A stretch of 37,199 nt of DNA, from the NCBI GenBank assembly GCA_036566745.1, contig DATCVR010000334.1, forward strand, positions 1-37,199, read 5' to 3'. The notes beneath the pieces were generated by a model that did no database searches, was not told the origin of the DNA, and was given only the letters and a program-made list of their open reading frames with translations. Every line of letters starts with the position of its first letter. Position 1 is the stretch's first letter. Shown here piece after piece: positions 22,904 to 30,951 of the stretch. Made by a program: the position numbers and the translations under genes. Source of the DNA: DATCVR01 sp036566745 (GTDB taxonomy: Bacteria > Actinomycetota > Actinomycetes > Jiangellales > Jiangellaceae).

Positions 22904-23272
22904 TCAGGTCGCGTGGGGCGGGGGAGCGGAGGCTTCCCGACCACCATGGTCGAGATGTCCCTTCAACGCGCCGAGCGGGCCGTCCCAGTCGCGGGCCAGC
23001 GCGGCCAGGAACTGCTGCGCCACCTGCATCGGCGCAGAGCGCAGGCGGTATCGCACCCGGCGCCGCTCACCTGGTTCGCCCGTCACCAGGCCCGCCTCGG
23101 CCAGTAGGGCGAGGTGCTTGGCGATCGCCTGCCGGGTGATGGGCAGTCGATCGGCCAGGTCGGTGGCCGTGGCCGGACCGCCCGACGCCAGCGTGGCCAG
23201 GATGGCGCGCCGGGTCGGGTCGGCCAGGGCGACGAAGACCTGCTCGGCGGTCGTCTCGATGTCAGGCGGCAT
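22904..23272 (-). CDS. ArsR-family repressor (SRPBCC partner)
   Basis: This 122-residue winged-helix protein (VFVALADPTRRAILATLASGGPATATDLADRLPITRQAIAKHLALLAEAGLV) is of the ArsR type without the metal-binding cysteines, like those paired with SRPBCC/AHSA1 genes. ATG 23272 lies within the end of the SRPBCC gene with an 11-bp overlap, so the two are co-translated; an upstream GTG (23302) is possible. It most likely represses its own operon and the MFS gene upstream: GCAAC-N6-GTTGC sites occur in front of both. The inducer is unknown. Confidence 0.9.
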   Translation of the reverse strand: MPPDIETTAEQVFVALADPTRRAILATLASGGPATATDLADRLPITRQAIAKHLALLAEAGLVTGEPGERRRVRYRLRSAPMQVAQQFLAALARDWDGPLGALKGHLDHGGREASAPPPHAT

Positions 23273-23693
23273 CGAGGTAGTCGACCAGTTCGTCCAGCTC
23301 ACTTGCCCACCCCTGGATGTTCGAGTCGTACGCCTTGCGGTAGAGGTCCTCCGGCAGCTGGGCGAAGCCGGTCTCGACCACCGTCAGCCGGGTGCCGGCA
23401 CCGGCCGGTTCAAGGGTGAACTCGACGTAGGTACGACGTGGATCGTCCTCGGGCAGCCCGTAGATGTGCCAGGTGAACCCGAACACGGCCGGCTCCTCCA
23501 CCCGTTCCACCCGCAGGCCGACCGTAGGCCCGTCGGTCCAGCTCACATGGGCCGAGCCGCCCGGACGCAGATCGATCGCGGCGTCGTTGCCGAACCAGGT
23601 GCCCAGGCCCTCGGCGGTCGTGAGCGCTGCCCACACCGCGGCGGGCGGGTGAGCGACCTCCATGGTCCGTTCGATGCGATCGGGAAAGCCCAT
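23262..23693 (-). CDS. SRPBCC/AHSA1-like domain protein
   Basis: This 143-residue Bet v 1-fold protein is of the AHSA1 (activator of Hsp90 ATPase-like) group. IERTMEVAHPPAAVWAALTTAEGLGTWFG at the start, VRVERVEEPAVFGFTWHIYG and LTVVETGFAQLPEDLYRKAYDSNIQGWASELDEL at the end are the usual features. The fold binds hydrophobic ligands; in ArsR-SRPBCC pairs the role is not settled. It lies upstream of and overlaps the ArsR gene. A GCAAC-N6-GTTGC site is 19 bp before its start. No ribosome-binding site stands out beyond GGAAG (23696-23700 region). Confidence 0.88.
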   Translation of the reverse strand: MGFPDRIERTMEVAHPPAAVWAALTTAEGLGTWFGNDAAIDLRPGGSAHVSWTDGPTVGLRVERVEEPAVFGFTWHIYGLPEDDPRRTYVEFTLEPAGAGTRLTVVETGFAQLPEDLYRKAYDSNIQGWASELDELVDYLDAA

Positions 23694-23711
23694 GACTTCC
23701 TCCCATTGATA

Positions 23712-23727
23712 GCAACTTCATGGTTGC
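23712..23727. promoter_or_regulatory. ArsR-type operator GCAAC-TTCATG-GTTGC
   Basis: A palindrome with five-base arms and a six-base spacer lies just upstream of the SRPBCC-ArsR operon. Identical arms with the same spacer occur twice before the MFS gene (25205-25245), pointing to a shared repressor, most simply the ArsR protein. Confidence 0.6.
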
Positions 23728-23770
23728 ACATTTCACGGCGACCGACTGTCGTCCATCAGTGGTGCCGTCG

Positions 23771-25186
23771 CTAGCCCGGAACCGCCATGGCCTCGGCATC
23801 GACCTCGGGGTCGGCGCGGTTCTCGGCCCGCGGTCGCAGGCCGATCCAGATGACGACGACGCTGGCGAGCGTCACCGCCACGTTCACGCTCAGGGCGAGG
23901 TGGATGCCGGTCAGCTCGACGCTCTGGGTGGCGGCGACCGCGCTCAACATCGGGATGCCGATGGTGATGGCGACCTGCTGGGTCATCGAGGTCAGGCCCG
24001 TGGCTAGGCCCTGCTCGTCGTCCGCCAGTCCCGAGGTGGCGGTCACCGTGAACGCCACGATGGCGGCCACGTGACCGAAGAACCCGATGAACAGCGCCGG
24101 GATCACGACCGCGAGCGCGGTGCGGTCGGTGCCGAGGAACACCAGCGGAAGGGTCGCGAGGCCCTGTACGGACATGCCCACGACGAGGATCGTGCGGCTG
24201 CCGTATCGCCCGACGAAGCGCCCGGCCAGCACCCCGGCGGCCACGGCGGCCAGGCCCGGGACGCCGAAGATCAGACCGGTGGCCAGCGGGGACAAGTTCA
24301 GGACCTTCTGGAGGTAGAGCGTCATCAGGAAGATCATGGCGGGCTCCATGAGGAAGATCACGAGGCCCGCGTAATTGCCCCACGTGACGGTGGGCCGACC
24401 GAGGATGCGCAAGGGTGCGAGTGGCGCCGGCGCGCGCAGCTCGATCGTCCAGAACGCGGCCAGGAGCAGCACGCCCACGATGGCCACGGGAAGGCTCTGC
24501 TCGATCGCCGCGTAGACCACGGCCAGCAGGCCGCCGGTCACGGTCACCGCTCCGGGCAGATCCAGTCGCACCCGCGTGGGGATCCGGCTCGGGCTGATCA
24601 CGAACGGGGTGACCAGCGCTACGGCCACGGCGACCGGCACGTTGATGAAGAACGCCGCACGCCAGCCCACCATGCTGACCAGCGCGCCGCCGACCAGCGC
24701 GCCCACGGTGAAGCCGCCGGACAGCAGGGCGCCGTTGAGGCCGAGGACGCGCTCACGCAGGCGGCCCTCCTCGAAGGTGGTGGTGAGCAGCGACAACGCG
24801 GCGGGAAGCGTCATCGCGGTGGCGAAGCCCTGCAGGACCCGCGCGGTCAGGAGCATCTCCGGGTTGGACGCGACGCCGCCGAGCACCGATGCCCCGGCCA
24901 GGAGGGCCATGCCGGACAGGAACAGCCTGCGGCGGCCGAACAGGTCGGCGAGCCGGCCGAACAGCAGGGTGAATCCGGCTGCGGGCAGGGCGTAGGCGGA
25001 CGTGATCCACGGGAGCCCGCCGAGTCCCAGCCCCACGCCCGCACCGACCTCCGGCAGTGCGACGTTCAGGATCGAGAAGTCGACCGACAACATGAACCCG
25101 GCGCCGAGCAGCACCATCAGGATCACCCGTTGCCTGCTGCTGAAGCGAGGTGGCGACGGGACGTCGATCGTCGGGGCAGAACTCAT
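23771..25186 (-). CDS. MFS multidrug-type exporter (DHA2-like)
   Basis: This 471-residue transporter has around 14 hydrophobic segments, fitting the 14-helix drug:H+ antiporter class. GFMLSVDFSILNVALPEVGAGVGLG is the first-helix motif with the membrane Asp, GRLADLFGRRRLFLSG the loop 2-3 motif A, and LNGALLSGGFTVGALVGGALVSMVGWRAAFFINVPV the motif C region. ATG 25186 is preceded by GGAGG; the open frame upstream contains the operators. Two GCAAC-N6-GTTGC sites lie just upstream. The SRPBCC and ArsR genes follow on the same strand after 78 bp. Export of a hydrophobic or toxic compound is inferred; the substrate is unknown. Confidence 0.9.
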   Translation of the reverse strand: MSSAPTIDVPSPPRFSSRQRVILMVLLGAGFMLSVDFSILNVALPEVGAGVGLGLGGLPWITSAYALPAAGFTLLFGRLADLFGRRRLFLSGMALLAGASVLGGVASNPEMLLTARVLQGFATAMTLPAALSLLTTTFEEGRLRERVLGLNGALLSGGFTVGALVGGALVSMVGWRAAFFINVPVAVAVALVTPFVISPSRIPTRVRLDLPGAVTVTGGLLAVVYAAIEQSLPVAIVGVLLLAAFWTIELRAPAPLAPLRILGRPTVTWGNYAGLVIFLMEPAMIFLMTLYLQKVLNLSPLATGLIFGVPGLAAVAAGVLAGRFVGRYGSRTILVVGMSVQGLATLPLVFLGTDRTALAVVIPALFIGFFGHVAAIVAFTVTATSGLADDEQGLATGLTSMTQQVAITIGIPMLSAVAATQSVELTGIHLALSVNVAVTLASVVVIWIGLRPRAENRADPEVDAEAMAVPG

Positions 25187-25204
25187 GACGGCCTCCACAA
25201 AATA

Positions 25205-25220
25205 GCAACTGAAGGGTTGC
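25205..25220. promoter_or_regulatory. ArsR-type operator A of the MFS gene
   Basis: GCAAC-TGAAGG-GTTGC, five-base perfect arms, is 19 bp before the MFS start codon. The flanking ATAGCAACT is shared with the site at 23712. Confidence 0.6.
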
Positions 25221-25229
25221 CACATTATG

Positions 25230-25245
25230 GCAACCAATGAGTTGC
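25230..25245. promoter_or_regulatory. ArsR-type operator B of the MFS gene
   Basis: GCAAC-CAATGA-GTTGC lies 25 bp (centre to centre) from operator A, so two repressor dimers could sit side by side over the promoter. Confidence 0.6.
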
Positions 25246-25306
25246 GTCAACGCGGTCGAGGCTCCGGCGGGCAGGCCGCGCACGCGACCGGGAGCGGCGC
25301 GGCCGA

Positions 25307-26164
25307 TCAGGCGAACGTGGGGGCGAGGTGCGTGAGTGCCGCCTCGACATAGCGGCGGTCGCCGGTGTCGAGCCCGTACTCGAGGTCTTCGATCAGCGCG
25401 CACCGGGCGTAGAACCGTGTCCGCGCCAGATCGGCGTCGTCGACCGGGTGGTCGTAGCCGGCCAGGAGCTCGCCGAACGCTCGTGGGCCGAGGTCGCGGT
25501 AGAGCTTGGCGAAGTCGCGTGCCGGATCGGCGATGGCCGCGTCGGCCCAGTCGATGACGCCGGTGATCGTGCGCGCCTCGGGGTCGACCAGAAGGTGCTC
25601 GGCGCCCAGGTCGGCATGGCAGAAGACGGTGCGCTCGGGCTCCGCAGGCGGCGCCGCGGCCAGGAACGCCTCGACGCGGGTGCGCGCGGCGGCCGGCAGT
25701 CGCGCGGAGACGGCGGTGTAGGTCCGGCGGGCGTCGTCGAGCCACTCGGCCAACGGCTCGTCCTCGACCGGCACCAGCGTCGCCATCGCGGTCACGGGCG
25801 CGCGGTGCAGCCGGTCGAGGAAGGCGGCGGCAGCGGCTGCGAGCGGCCGCGGGTCGGCGCCGGGGTGGTCGAGCAACGGGCTGCCGGCGAGCTTCCGATA
25901 GGCCAGGACGCCGTACTCCTCGTCGGCGAAGACGACCTCCGGCACGGCCACGGCGGACCAGGGGCGGACGGCGGCGAGCAGGCCGGCCTCGCGGCGGGTC
26001 AGTTCGGCGCGGGTGGTGGGGTCGGTCTCGCGGCTGCGCCGGACGATCAGCTCGCCGTTGACCTCGTACGCCACGTGATCGAGCCCGGACCCGAGATGCG
26101 TGCTCACGCGCACCAGGTACCCGGGCATCGCTCGCTCGAGGGCGTCGCGAACCTCACCGTCCAC
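25307..26164 (-). CDS. APH/choline-kinase-fold phosphotransferase
   Basis: This 285-residue small-molecule kinase of the APH superfamily has the nucleotide-binding lysine region near GELIVRRSRE, the catalytic loop CHADLGAEHLLVD (HxDxxxxH) and the metal-binding VIDWADAAIADPARDFA. The loop carries His where most APH enzymes have Asn; macrolide 2'-phosphotransferases also have His there. No resistance function can be claimed. GTG 26164 is the listed start with no strong ribosome-binding site. It lies 10 bp after the 35-codon microORF and the metal-transporter gene on the same strand, so all may form one operon. Confidence 0.85.
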   Translation of the reverse strand: MDGEVRDALERAMPGYLVRVSTHLGSGLDHVAYEVNGELIVRRSRETDPTTRAELTRREAGLLAAVRPWSAVAVPEVVFADEEYGVLAYRKLAGSPLLDHPGADPRPLAAAAAAFLDRLHRAPVTAMATLVPVEDEPLAEWLDDARRTYTAVSARLPAAARTRVEAFLAAAPPAEPERTVFCHADLGAEHLLVDPEARTITGVIDWADAAIADPARDFAKLYRDLGPRAFGELLAGYDHPVDDADLARTRFYARCALIEDLEYGLDTGDRRYVEAALTHLAPTFA

Positions 26165-26174
26165 ACGCAGGAGA

Positions 26175-26282
26175 CTAGGCGACCCTGTCGGCCCGCCGCG
26201 GGTCGACGCCGTGCGGCAAGCGGGCCACCGCGGCGTAGAAGGTCTTCGTCGCGGTGTCGGCCGCGTCGGCGAGCACGCCCAT
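26175..26282 (-). CDS. 35-residue microORF coupled to the CDF transporter
   Basis: ATG 26282 shares its A with the TGA of the CDF gene (TGATG) and the frame ends at TAG 26177-26175. All 34 sense codons after the ATG end in G or C, a strong coding signature for this genome. The product begins MGVLADAADTATKTFYAAV, has an amphipathic-looking first half and an Arg-rich tail (RRADRVA), and has no cysteines. No ribosome-binding site is needed under termination-reinitiation. I do not recognise it. It could assist or regulate the transporter or be a broken remnant. Confidence 0.55.
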   Translation of the reverse strand: MGVLADAADTATKTFYAAVARLPHGVDPRRADRVA

Positions 26283-26986
26283 CACCGGCAGCAGGCGTCG
26301 TCGCCATCTCCGGCGCAGCCGGACTCGGCCTCGGGGTCGCTGAGCAGTGCGCCACCCGAGACGGCACACGCGTCGCCTCGCCAGGCCTCCCAGCCCTCGC
26401 GGACGGCGAAACCGGCGATCACCAGCGCTGCCAGCGGATCGGCCCACCACCATCCCAGCGTCGAGTTGAGCACCAGTCCGGCCAGCACCACCCCGGAGAG
26501 GTAGCTGCAGATCAGGGTCTGTTTCGAGTCGGCGACCACGCTGGCCGACCCCAGCTCGTGCCCGGTACGCCGTTCGATCCACGACAGCCCCGGCATGACG
26601 GCCAGGCTGACCGCCGCCAGCACGATCCCCACGGTGCTGTGGTGTGGCTGTGCCGCGCCGGCCAGGACCCGCACCGCCTCGACGCTCACATAGGCGGCGA
26701 GGGCGAAGAACGACACCGCGATGATCCGCAGCGCGACGCGTTCGCGGGCCTCGTGATCCCGGCCGGAGAACTGCCACGCGACCGCGGCCGCCGAGACGAC
26801 CTCGACGGTGGAGTCGAGGCCGAACCCGATCAGCGCGAAGGAACCGGCGACGCTTCCCGCGGCGATCGCCACCACGGCCTCGACCACGTTGTAGGTGATC
26901 GTCGTCGCCACCACCAGGCGGACCCTCCGGCGCAGCACCGCGCGCCGCGCCGGACCCGGTTCGCGGGCCACTGCCGGCAGACTCAT
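26282..26986 (-). CDS. Cation diffusion facilitator-family metal transporter
   Basis: This 234-residue membrane protein with about six helices belongs to the CDF/cation transporter family. IGFGLDSTVEVVSA in the second helix and VVADSKQTLICSYLSGVVLAGLVLN in the fifth carry the acidic residues of the metal path; the usual histidines are absent. The cytoplasmic C-terminal domain is lacking, replaced by a short tail rich in Cys and acidic residues (ESGCAGDGDDACCR). The ATG overlaps the stop of the CmtR-like sensor (ATGA), so expression is metal-controlled by that repressor. Export of Cd, Pb, Zn or a similar ion is inferred. Confidence 0.86.
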   Translation of the reverse strand: MSLPAVAREPGPARRAVLRRRVRLVVATTITYNVVEAVVAIAAGSVAGSFALIGFGLDSTVEVVSAAAVAWQFSGRDHEARERVALRIIAVSFFALAAYVSVEAVRVLAGAAQPHHSTVGIVLAAVSLAVMPGLSWIERRTGHELGSASVVADSKQTLICSYLSGVVLAGLVLNSTLGWWWADPLAALVIAGFAVREGWEAWRGDACAVSGGALLSDPEAESGCAGDGDDACCR

Positions 26987-27315
26987 GAGCAGGTGCACCC
27001 TTCTGTCGAGCAGCACGACGGGTCGACGAACAACGTCACCCTCAGCAGCTCGTCCAGGGCGTGGGCGAGATGGGGATCGGCCAGCTGGTACCAGGTGTAC
27101 CGACCGTCCTTCACCGCCGTCACCAGCCCACACCCACGCAAGCACGCCAGCTGGTTCGACATCACCTGCCGAGACGTGCCCAGTGCGTCGGCCAGGTCCG
27201 ACGGCACCGCCGGTGCCTCCCGCAACGCCAGCAGGACTCGGGTGCGGGTCTCGTCCGAGAGCGCGCTCCCGAGGCGGGTCACCGCCTCGGCGTGCGACAG
27301 GGTCACCGTGGCCAT
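26983..27315 (-). CDS. ArsR/SmtB-family metal sensor, CmtR-like
   Basis: This 110-residue winged-helix repressor has the HTH segment SDLADALGTSRQVMSNQLACLRGCGLV. Cys58 and Cys62 in ACLRGC match the metal ligands Cys57 and Cys61 of Mycobacterium tuberculosis CmtR, and the C-terminal tail FVDPSCCSTEGCTCS supplies several more thiols in place of CmtR Cys102. CmtR senses Cd(II)/Pb(II). ATG 27315 (MATVTL) is chosen; TTG 27324 is in frame upstream. A palindrome ATACA-N8-TGTAT lies 12 bp upstream, likely its operator. The gene is translationally coupled to the CDF transporter. Confidence 0.9.
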   Translation of the reverse strand: MATVTLSHAEAVTRLGSALSDETRTRVLLALREAPAVPSDLADALGTSRQVMSNQLACLRGCGLVTAVKDGRYTWYQLADPHLAHALDELLRVTLFVDPSCCSTEGCTCS

Positions 27316-27326
27316 GGGCGGCAACG

Positions 27327-27344
27327 ATACATGATGTGCTGTAT
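27327..27344. promoter_or_regulatory. Probable operator of the CmtR-like repressor
   Basis: ATACATGATGTGCTGTAT has perfect five-base arms and an AT-richer composition than its surroundings. It is just upstream of the repressor start, a typical place for SmtB/ArsR autorepression. Confidence 0.5.
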
Positions 27345-27373
27345 TGACCGCTGGTCCGGGCGACCGCCAGGGA

Positions 27374-28636
27374 TCAGGTGGCGCTGTCCTCGGCGAGGGT
27401 GCGCTCCAGCGCGACGGTCATGTGCCCATGCCCGATGGTCTCGTAGCCGACGACCGTCACGAGTGGCGCGAGCATGAGGACGACGAGGCAGACCGCCATC
27501 GGCACGCCGAAGGAGGCGAGGAGGGTGGCGAGCACGAGGACCGACGCCGTGCCGGCGAGGAGGACCACGTGGAACGGGTCGCCCGCCTCGACGAGGTAGG
27601 TGTACAGCGCGAAGAGCGCGAACACGAACACCCCCACCGGCAGTGCCACGCTCACCACCGTGGCCGTGGCGCCGATGTGCGCCGCATGGCCGATGTAGTT
27701 CGCCGCGACGTGCAAGCCGGCCCCGGTGGCGACGATCGAGCCGAAGATCAGGAGGTGGCCGTAACCCCAAGGGAAGGCTCGCTCGCGGTGCGCGTGCAGC
27801 ACCTCGGCCGACGGAATCATGAAGTACATCCACCACAGGCCGAAGGTCAGCCCGGTCCCGGCCACGGCCACGAGCGCGGCGTCGAGGCTCCACCCCTGCG
27901 CCTCGACCACCGCGTTCAGCGAGGCGACCGTGCCGATCACGCCCTCACCGAGCGCGATGATCGCCAGCAGCCCGTAGCGCTCGGCGATGTGGTGGGCGTG
28001 CCACGGAGTCCCACCGCTGCCGCGCTCGGCGACGACCGGGCCGGCCAGTTCGATCAGGACGAGGGGCACGGCCCACAGGAAGAACACCCCGGTGGTGGTG
28101 TGGGCCAGGAGCAGGAGCACCCATCCCAGCTGCGCGATGCCGATGGTGAGGGCGTACGTCTGGCAGGTCCGGCGTCGTGGCGGATCCTGGCGCGCGGCCC
28201 TCAGCCACAGGAAGAGCATGGCCACCCGCATGACCACGTAGCCGAGCACGGCGACCCCGTTGTCGATGGTGTGGCCCTCGTCTATGGAGTGGAACAACCG
28301 AGGGAGCCCGAGGGCGACGATGATCACGCCGACCATCTGCACCATGGTCGCCACCCGGAAGGCCCAGTCGTCGGTGTCGTAGGCCGAGGCGAACCAGGAG
28401 AAGTTGATCCAGGCCCAGCAGACCACGAAGATCGCGAAGCCGAAGCCGATCAGTCCGCTGGCGAGGTGTCCTTCGGACAGCAGGTGCGCGAACTGGTCGG
28501 CGGCCTGCCCGAACGCCACCACGAATGTGAGGTCGTAGAGCAGTTCCAGGGGAGAGGCGCTGCGATGCTGCTCGCCGGGATCGCGGCCGGACATCACCCT
28601 CAGGCGGTGCGCCCGGGTCCGCGCTGGTCCGGTCAT
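27374..28636 (-). CDS. Low-temperature-requirement A (LtrA) family membrane protein
   Basis: This 420-residue polytopic protein has about eleven hydrophobic helices. LELLYDLTFVVAFGQAADQFA at the start and HIAERYGLLAIIALGEGVIG in the middle are the LtrA signatures, with GLWWMYFM and the PWGYGHLLIFGSI segment after them. LtrA was named from Listeria growth at low temperature; the biochemical role is unknown. ATG 28636 or ATG 28594 (MSGRDPGE) could be the start; neither has a good ribosome-binding site. It is divergent from glutamate decarboxylase. Confidence 0.88.
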   Translation of the reverse strand: MTGPARTRAHRLRVMSGRDPGEQHRSASPLELLYDLTFVVAFGQAADQFAHLLSEGHLASGLIGFGFAIFVVCWAWINFSWFASAYDTDDWAFRVATMVQMVGVIIVALGLPRLFHSIDEGHTIDNGVAVLGYVVMRVAMLFLWLRAARQDPPRRRTCQTYALTIGIAQLGWVLLLLAHTTTGVFFLWAVPLVLIELAGPVVAERGSGGTPWHAHHIAERYGLLAIIALGEGVIGTVASLNAVVEAQGWSLDAALVAVAGTGLTFGLWWMYFMIPSAEVLHAHRERAFPWGYGHLLIFGSIVATGAGLHVAANYIGHAAHIGATATVVSVALPVGVFVFALFALYTYLVEAGDPFHVVLLAGTASVLVLATLLASFGVPMAVCLVVLMLAPLVTVVGYETIGHGHMTVALERTLAEDSAT

Positions 28637-28741
28637 CGAAGGGCGCCCGGGTCGAGCCGGTCTCGCTCACGGCCGGCTTGCCAGCCGGGCAGCGCGTCGG
28701 TGCGGGCGTCGACGCGCGGATCGGACAGGTAGCGCATGGCG

Positions 28742-28760
28742 GTCACGATAACGCGGTGAC
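28742..28760. promoter_or_regulatory. Inverted repeat GTCAC-N9-GTGAC upstream of gadB
   Basis: Perfect five-base arms lie 62 bp before the glutamate decarboxylase ATG in the divergent region shared with LtrA. It is a possible operator; the regulator is unknown. Confidence 0.3.
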
Positions 28761-28821
28761 GTTGGCTTTCATCCCATTCGGGGGACGGCGCCGGGTGGGA
28801 CCGCGTCTAGCGTCGGGCGTC

Positions 28822-30198
28822 ATGGGCCTCCACGATGTCGACACCCACCACGACCGCTACGGCAATGCCTTCCTCCTCCGGGAGGCGCCGGACCATCGGC
28901 TGCCCAAGGAGGGCATGCCCGCCGCGGACGCCATGCGCCTGCTCGGCGAGGAACTCGTCCTCGACGGGATCCCGATGCGCAACCTCGCCACCTTCGTGAC
29001 GACGTGGATGGAGCCCGAGGCGCAACGGGTGATCGCCGAGAACCTCCACCGCAACTACATCGACCACGCCGAGTACCCGCAGACCGCGGAGATCGAGCAG
29101 CGCTGCATCCGGATGCTCGCCGACCTCTTCCACGCGCCCGGGGAGACCACCGGCACCCGCACCCAGGGCTCGTCGGAGGCGATCATGCTCGGCGCGCTGT
29201 CGCTGAAGTGGAAGTGGCGCGAACGCCGGGAGGCCGCGGGCCAGAGCACCCAGCGGCCGAACCTCGTCTTCGGCGGGGACGTGCACGTCGTCTGGGAGAA
29301 GTTCTGCCGCTACTTCGACGTCGAGCCGCGGATCATCCCGCTCCAGCGTGACCGGTTCACCATCGGCCCGGACGACGTCGAGCCCCACGTCGACGAGAAC
29401 ACCATCGGCGTCGCCGCCGTGCTCGGGACCACATTCACCGGGCACGCCGACGACATCGTGGGCATCAACGACTTCCTCGTCGGGCTGCGGGACCGGACGG
29501 GCCTTGACGTCCCGCTCCACATCGACGGGGCAAGCGGCGCGTTCGTGTGGCCGTTCCTCTACCCGGACTCCGCCTGGGACTTCCGCCTCGAACAGGTCCG
29601 CTCGATCAACGCCTCGGGCCACAAGTACGGCCTGGTCTACCCCGGGCTGGGGTGGCTGGTGTTCCGGGAGCGGAGCGATCTCCCCGAGGAGCTCGTCTTC
29701 TACGAGAACTACCTCGGCAAGAAGGACGCGACGTTCACGCTCAACTTCTCGACCAACGCCAGCATGGTGCTCGCGCAGTACTACAACTTCGTCCGCTACG
29801 GTCACGACGGCTACCGCGTCATCATGGAGACGATGCAGGCCAACGCCAAGGCGCTGGCCGAGCGGATCGTCGCCACGGGCAACTTCGAGCTGGTCGGCGA
29901 CGAGGGTGCCGAGCAGCTCCCGCTCGTCGCGTTCAGGCTGGTCGGCGAGCATGCGTACGACGAGTTCGACGTCGCCTCGCAGCTCGCCGCCGAGCGTGGC
30001 TGGATGCTGCCGGCCTACACGCTGCCGCCGAACGCCCAGCACGTGACGATCATGCGCGCGCTGGTCAAGCAGACGCTGGGCCACTCGCTCGCCTCGACGC
30101 TGGCCGACGACATCGCCCAGGCCTGCGCGACGCTCGACGAGAAGGGCGGGCTGCACGCGCTCGACCGCCGCCGGGTGAAGAGCGGCACCGGCTACTGA
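28822..30198 (+). CDS. gadB: Glutamate decarboxylase
   Basis: This 458-residue pyridoxal-phosphate enzyme converts glutamate to GABA, consuming a proton. HIDGASGAFVWPF and NASGHKYGLVYPG with the PLP lysine Lys268 are diagnostic; the rest of the chain, from PADAMRLLGEELVLDGIPMRNLATFVTTWMEPEA to the C-terminal TLDEKGG, is typical of GadA/B. ATG 28822 starts the conserved MGLHDVDTHH; the frame is open upstream. No glutamate/GABA antiporter is adjacent, so acid resistance by the classical couple is not evident here. A role in GABA metabolism or acid stress is plausible. Confidence 0.94.
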   Translation: MGLHDVDTHHDRYGNAFLLREAPDHRLPKEGMPAADAMRLLGEELVLDGIPMRNLATFVTTWMEPEAQRVIAENLHRNYIDHAEYPQTAEIEQRCIRMLADLFHAPGETTGTRTQGSSEAIMLGALSLKWKWRERREAAGQSTQRPNLVFGGDVHVVWEKFCRYFDVEPRIIPLQRDRFTIGPDDVEPHVDENTIGVAAVLGTTFTGHADDIVGINDFLVGLRDRTGLDVPLHIDGASGAFVWPFLYPDSAWDFRLEQVRSINASGHKYGLVYPGLGWLVFRERSDLPEELVFYENYLGKKDATFTLNFSTNASMVLAQYYNFVRYGHDGYRVIMETMQANAKALAERIVATGNFELVGDEGAEQLPLVAFRLVGEHAYDEFDVASQLAAERGWMLPAYTLPPNAQHVTIMRALVKQTLGHSLASTLADDIAQACATLDEKGGLHALDRRRVKSGTGY

Positions 30199-30324
30199 GC
30201 CGTCCGCCACGGCGCTGCCCCTCGTCGGTCGCGGCGGAGTGACCTGCGTGAAGCAGAACTGAAGCGACCTCGTTGTCCACTTGTCCGGACGAAGAACACC
30301 GCCCGGACCCATGTGGAGGAAACG

Positions 30325-30951
30325 TTGATCCGGCTCGGTCTGCGCAGACTCTCCTGGACCAGGTACTCGGTGGCCGCGCTGTTCGCCGCCTTCGCGCTCA
30401 CCGCGTGCGCTGGATCGGACGACGCCGATCCTGAGGCCAGGCCCGGCACCACCGCTTCGGATGCACGGGGCGCGAGCGACGCGACCGAGACTCCGGCCGA
30501 TGGGGGGACCACTCCAGTGCCGACCGGGACCGAGCCGGCCGTCGCCGACGCAGCTCTGACGATCCCGGAGCAGTGCAGCGACGACGTCATGGCGATGCTC
30601 GAGACCTTCGCGGACGGCAACCCGGTCAGCAACCTCGGCCCGGACGAGCTGGACCCCGACCTCGTCTGCACGTTCCTCGGCGGCGAGGACGGGCTGGCGA
30701 ACGCGCTGGGCGTGATCGTCTCGACCGACGAGCCCATCGACTGGTCCCAGCTCGGCGAGGTCACGCCGTCGGAGGTGATCGTCGGTGAGTTCACCGGGGA
30801 GTTGGCCACGCTCACCGGCGCGGGCCGCGCCCTCGTGGTCGATCTGGGCGGCGTGCACGTCACGGTCAACGCCGGCCGTGACTCGGTGGCGACCGACGCG
30901 GACCTGGCTGCGCTGGCGGACCTGATGGTTCGTGCCGTCGCCGGTGGCTGA
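30325..30951 (+). CDS. Lipoprotein of unknown function
   Basis: This 208-residue protein has a signal sequence ending in a lipobox FALTAC (Cys28) and a Thr/Ala/Pro/Asp-rich linker (about 31-75) before a small globular part with two cysteines (EQCSDDV and DLVCTFLGG). TTG 30325 is selected because GGAGGA lies four bases before it and overlaps the alternative GTG 30313. The pattern, lipobox then linker then globular domain, is common in actinomycete surface proteins. I do not recognise the domain. Convergent with the MalT-like regulator. Confidence 0.75.
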   Translation: MIRLGLRRLSWTRYSVAALFAAFALTACAGSDDADPEARPGTTASDARGASDATETPADGGTTPVPTGTEPAVADAALTIPEQCSDDVMAMLETFADGNPVSNLGPDELDPDLVCTFLGGEDGLANALGVIVSTDEPIDWSQLGEVTPSEVIVGEFTGELATLTGAGRALVVDLGGVHVTVNAGRDSVATDADLAALADLMVRAVAGG

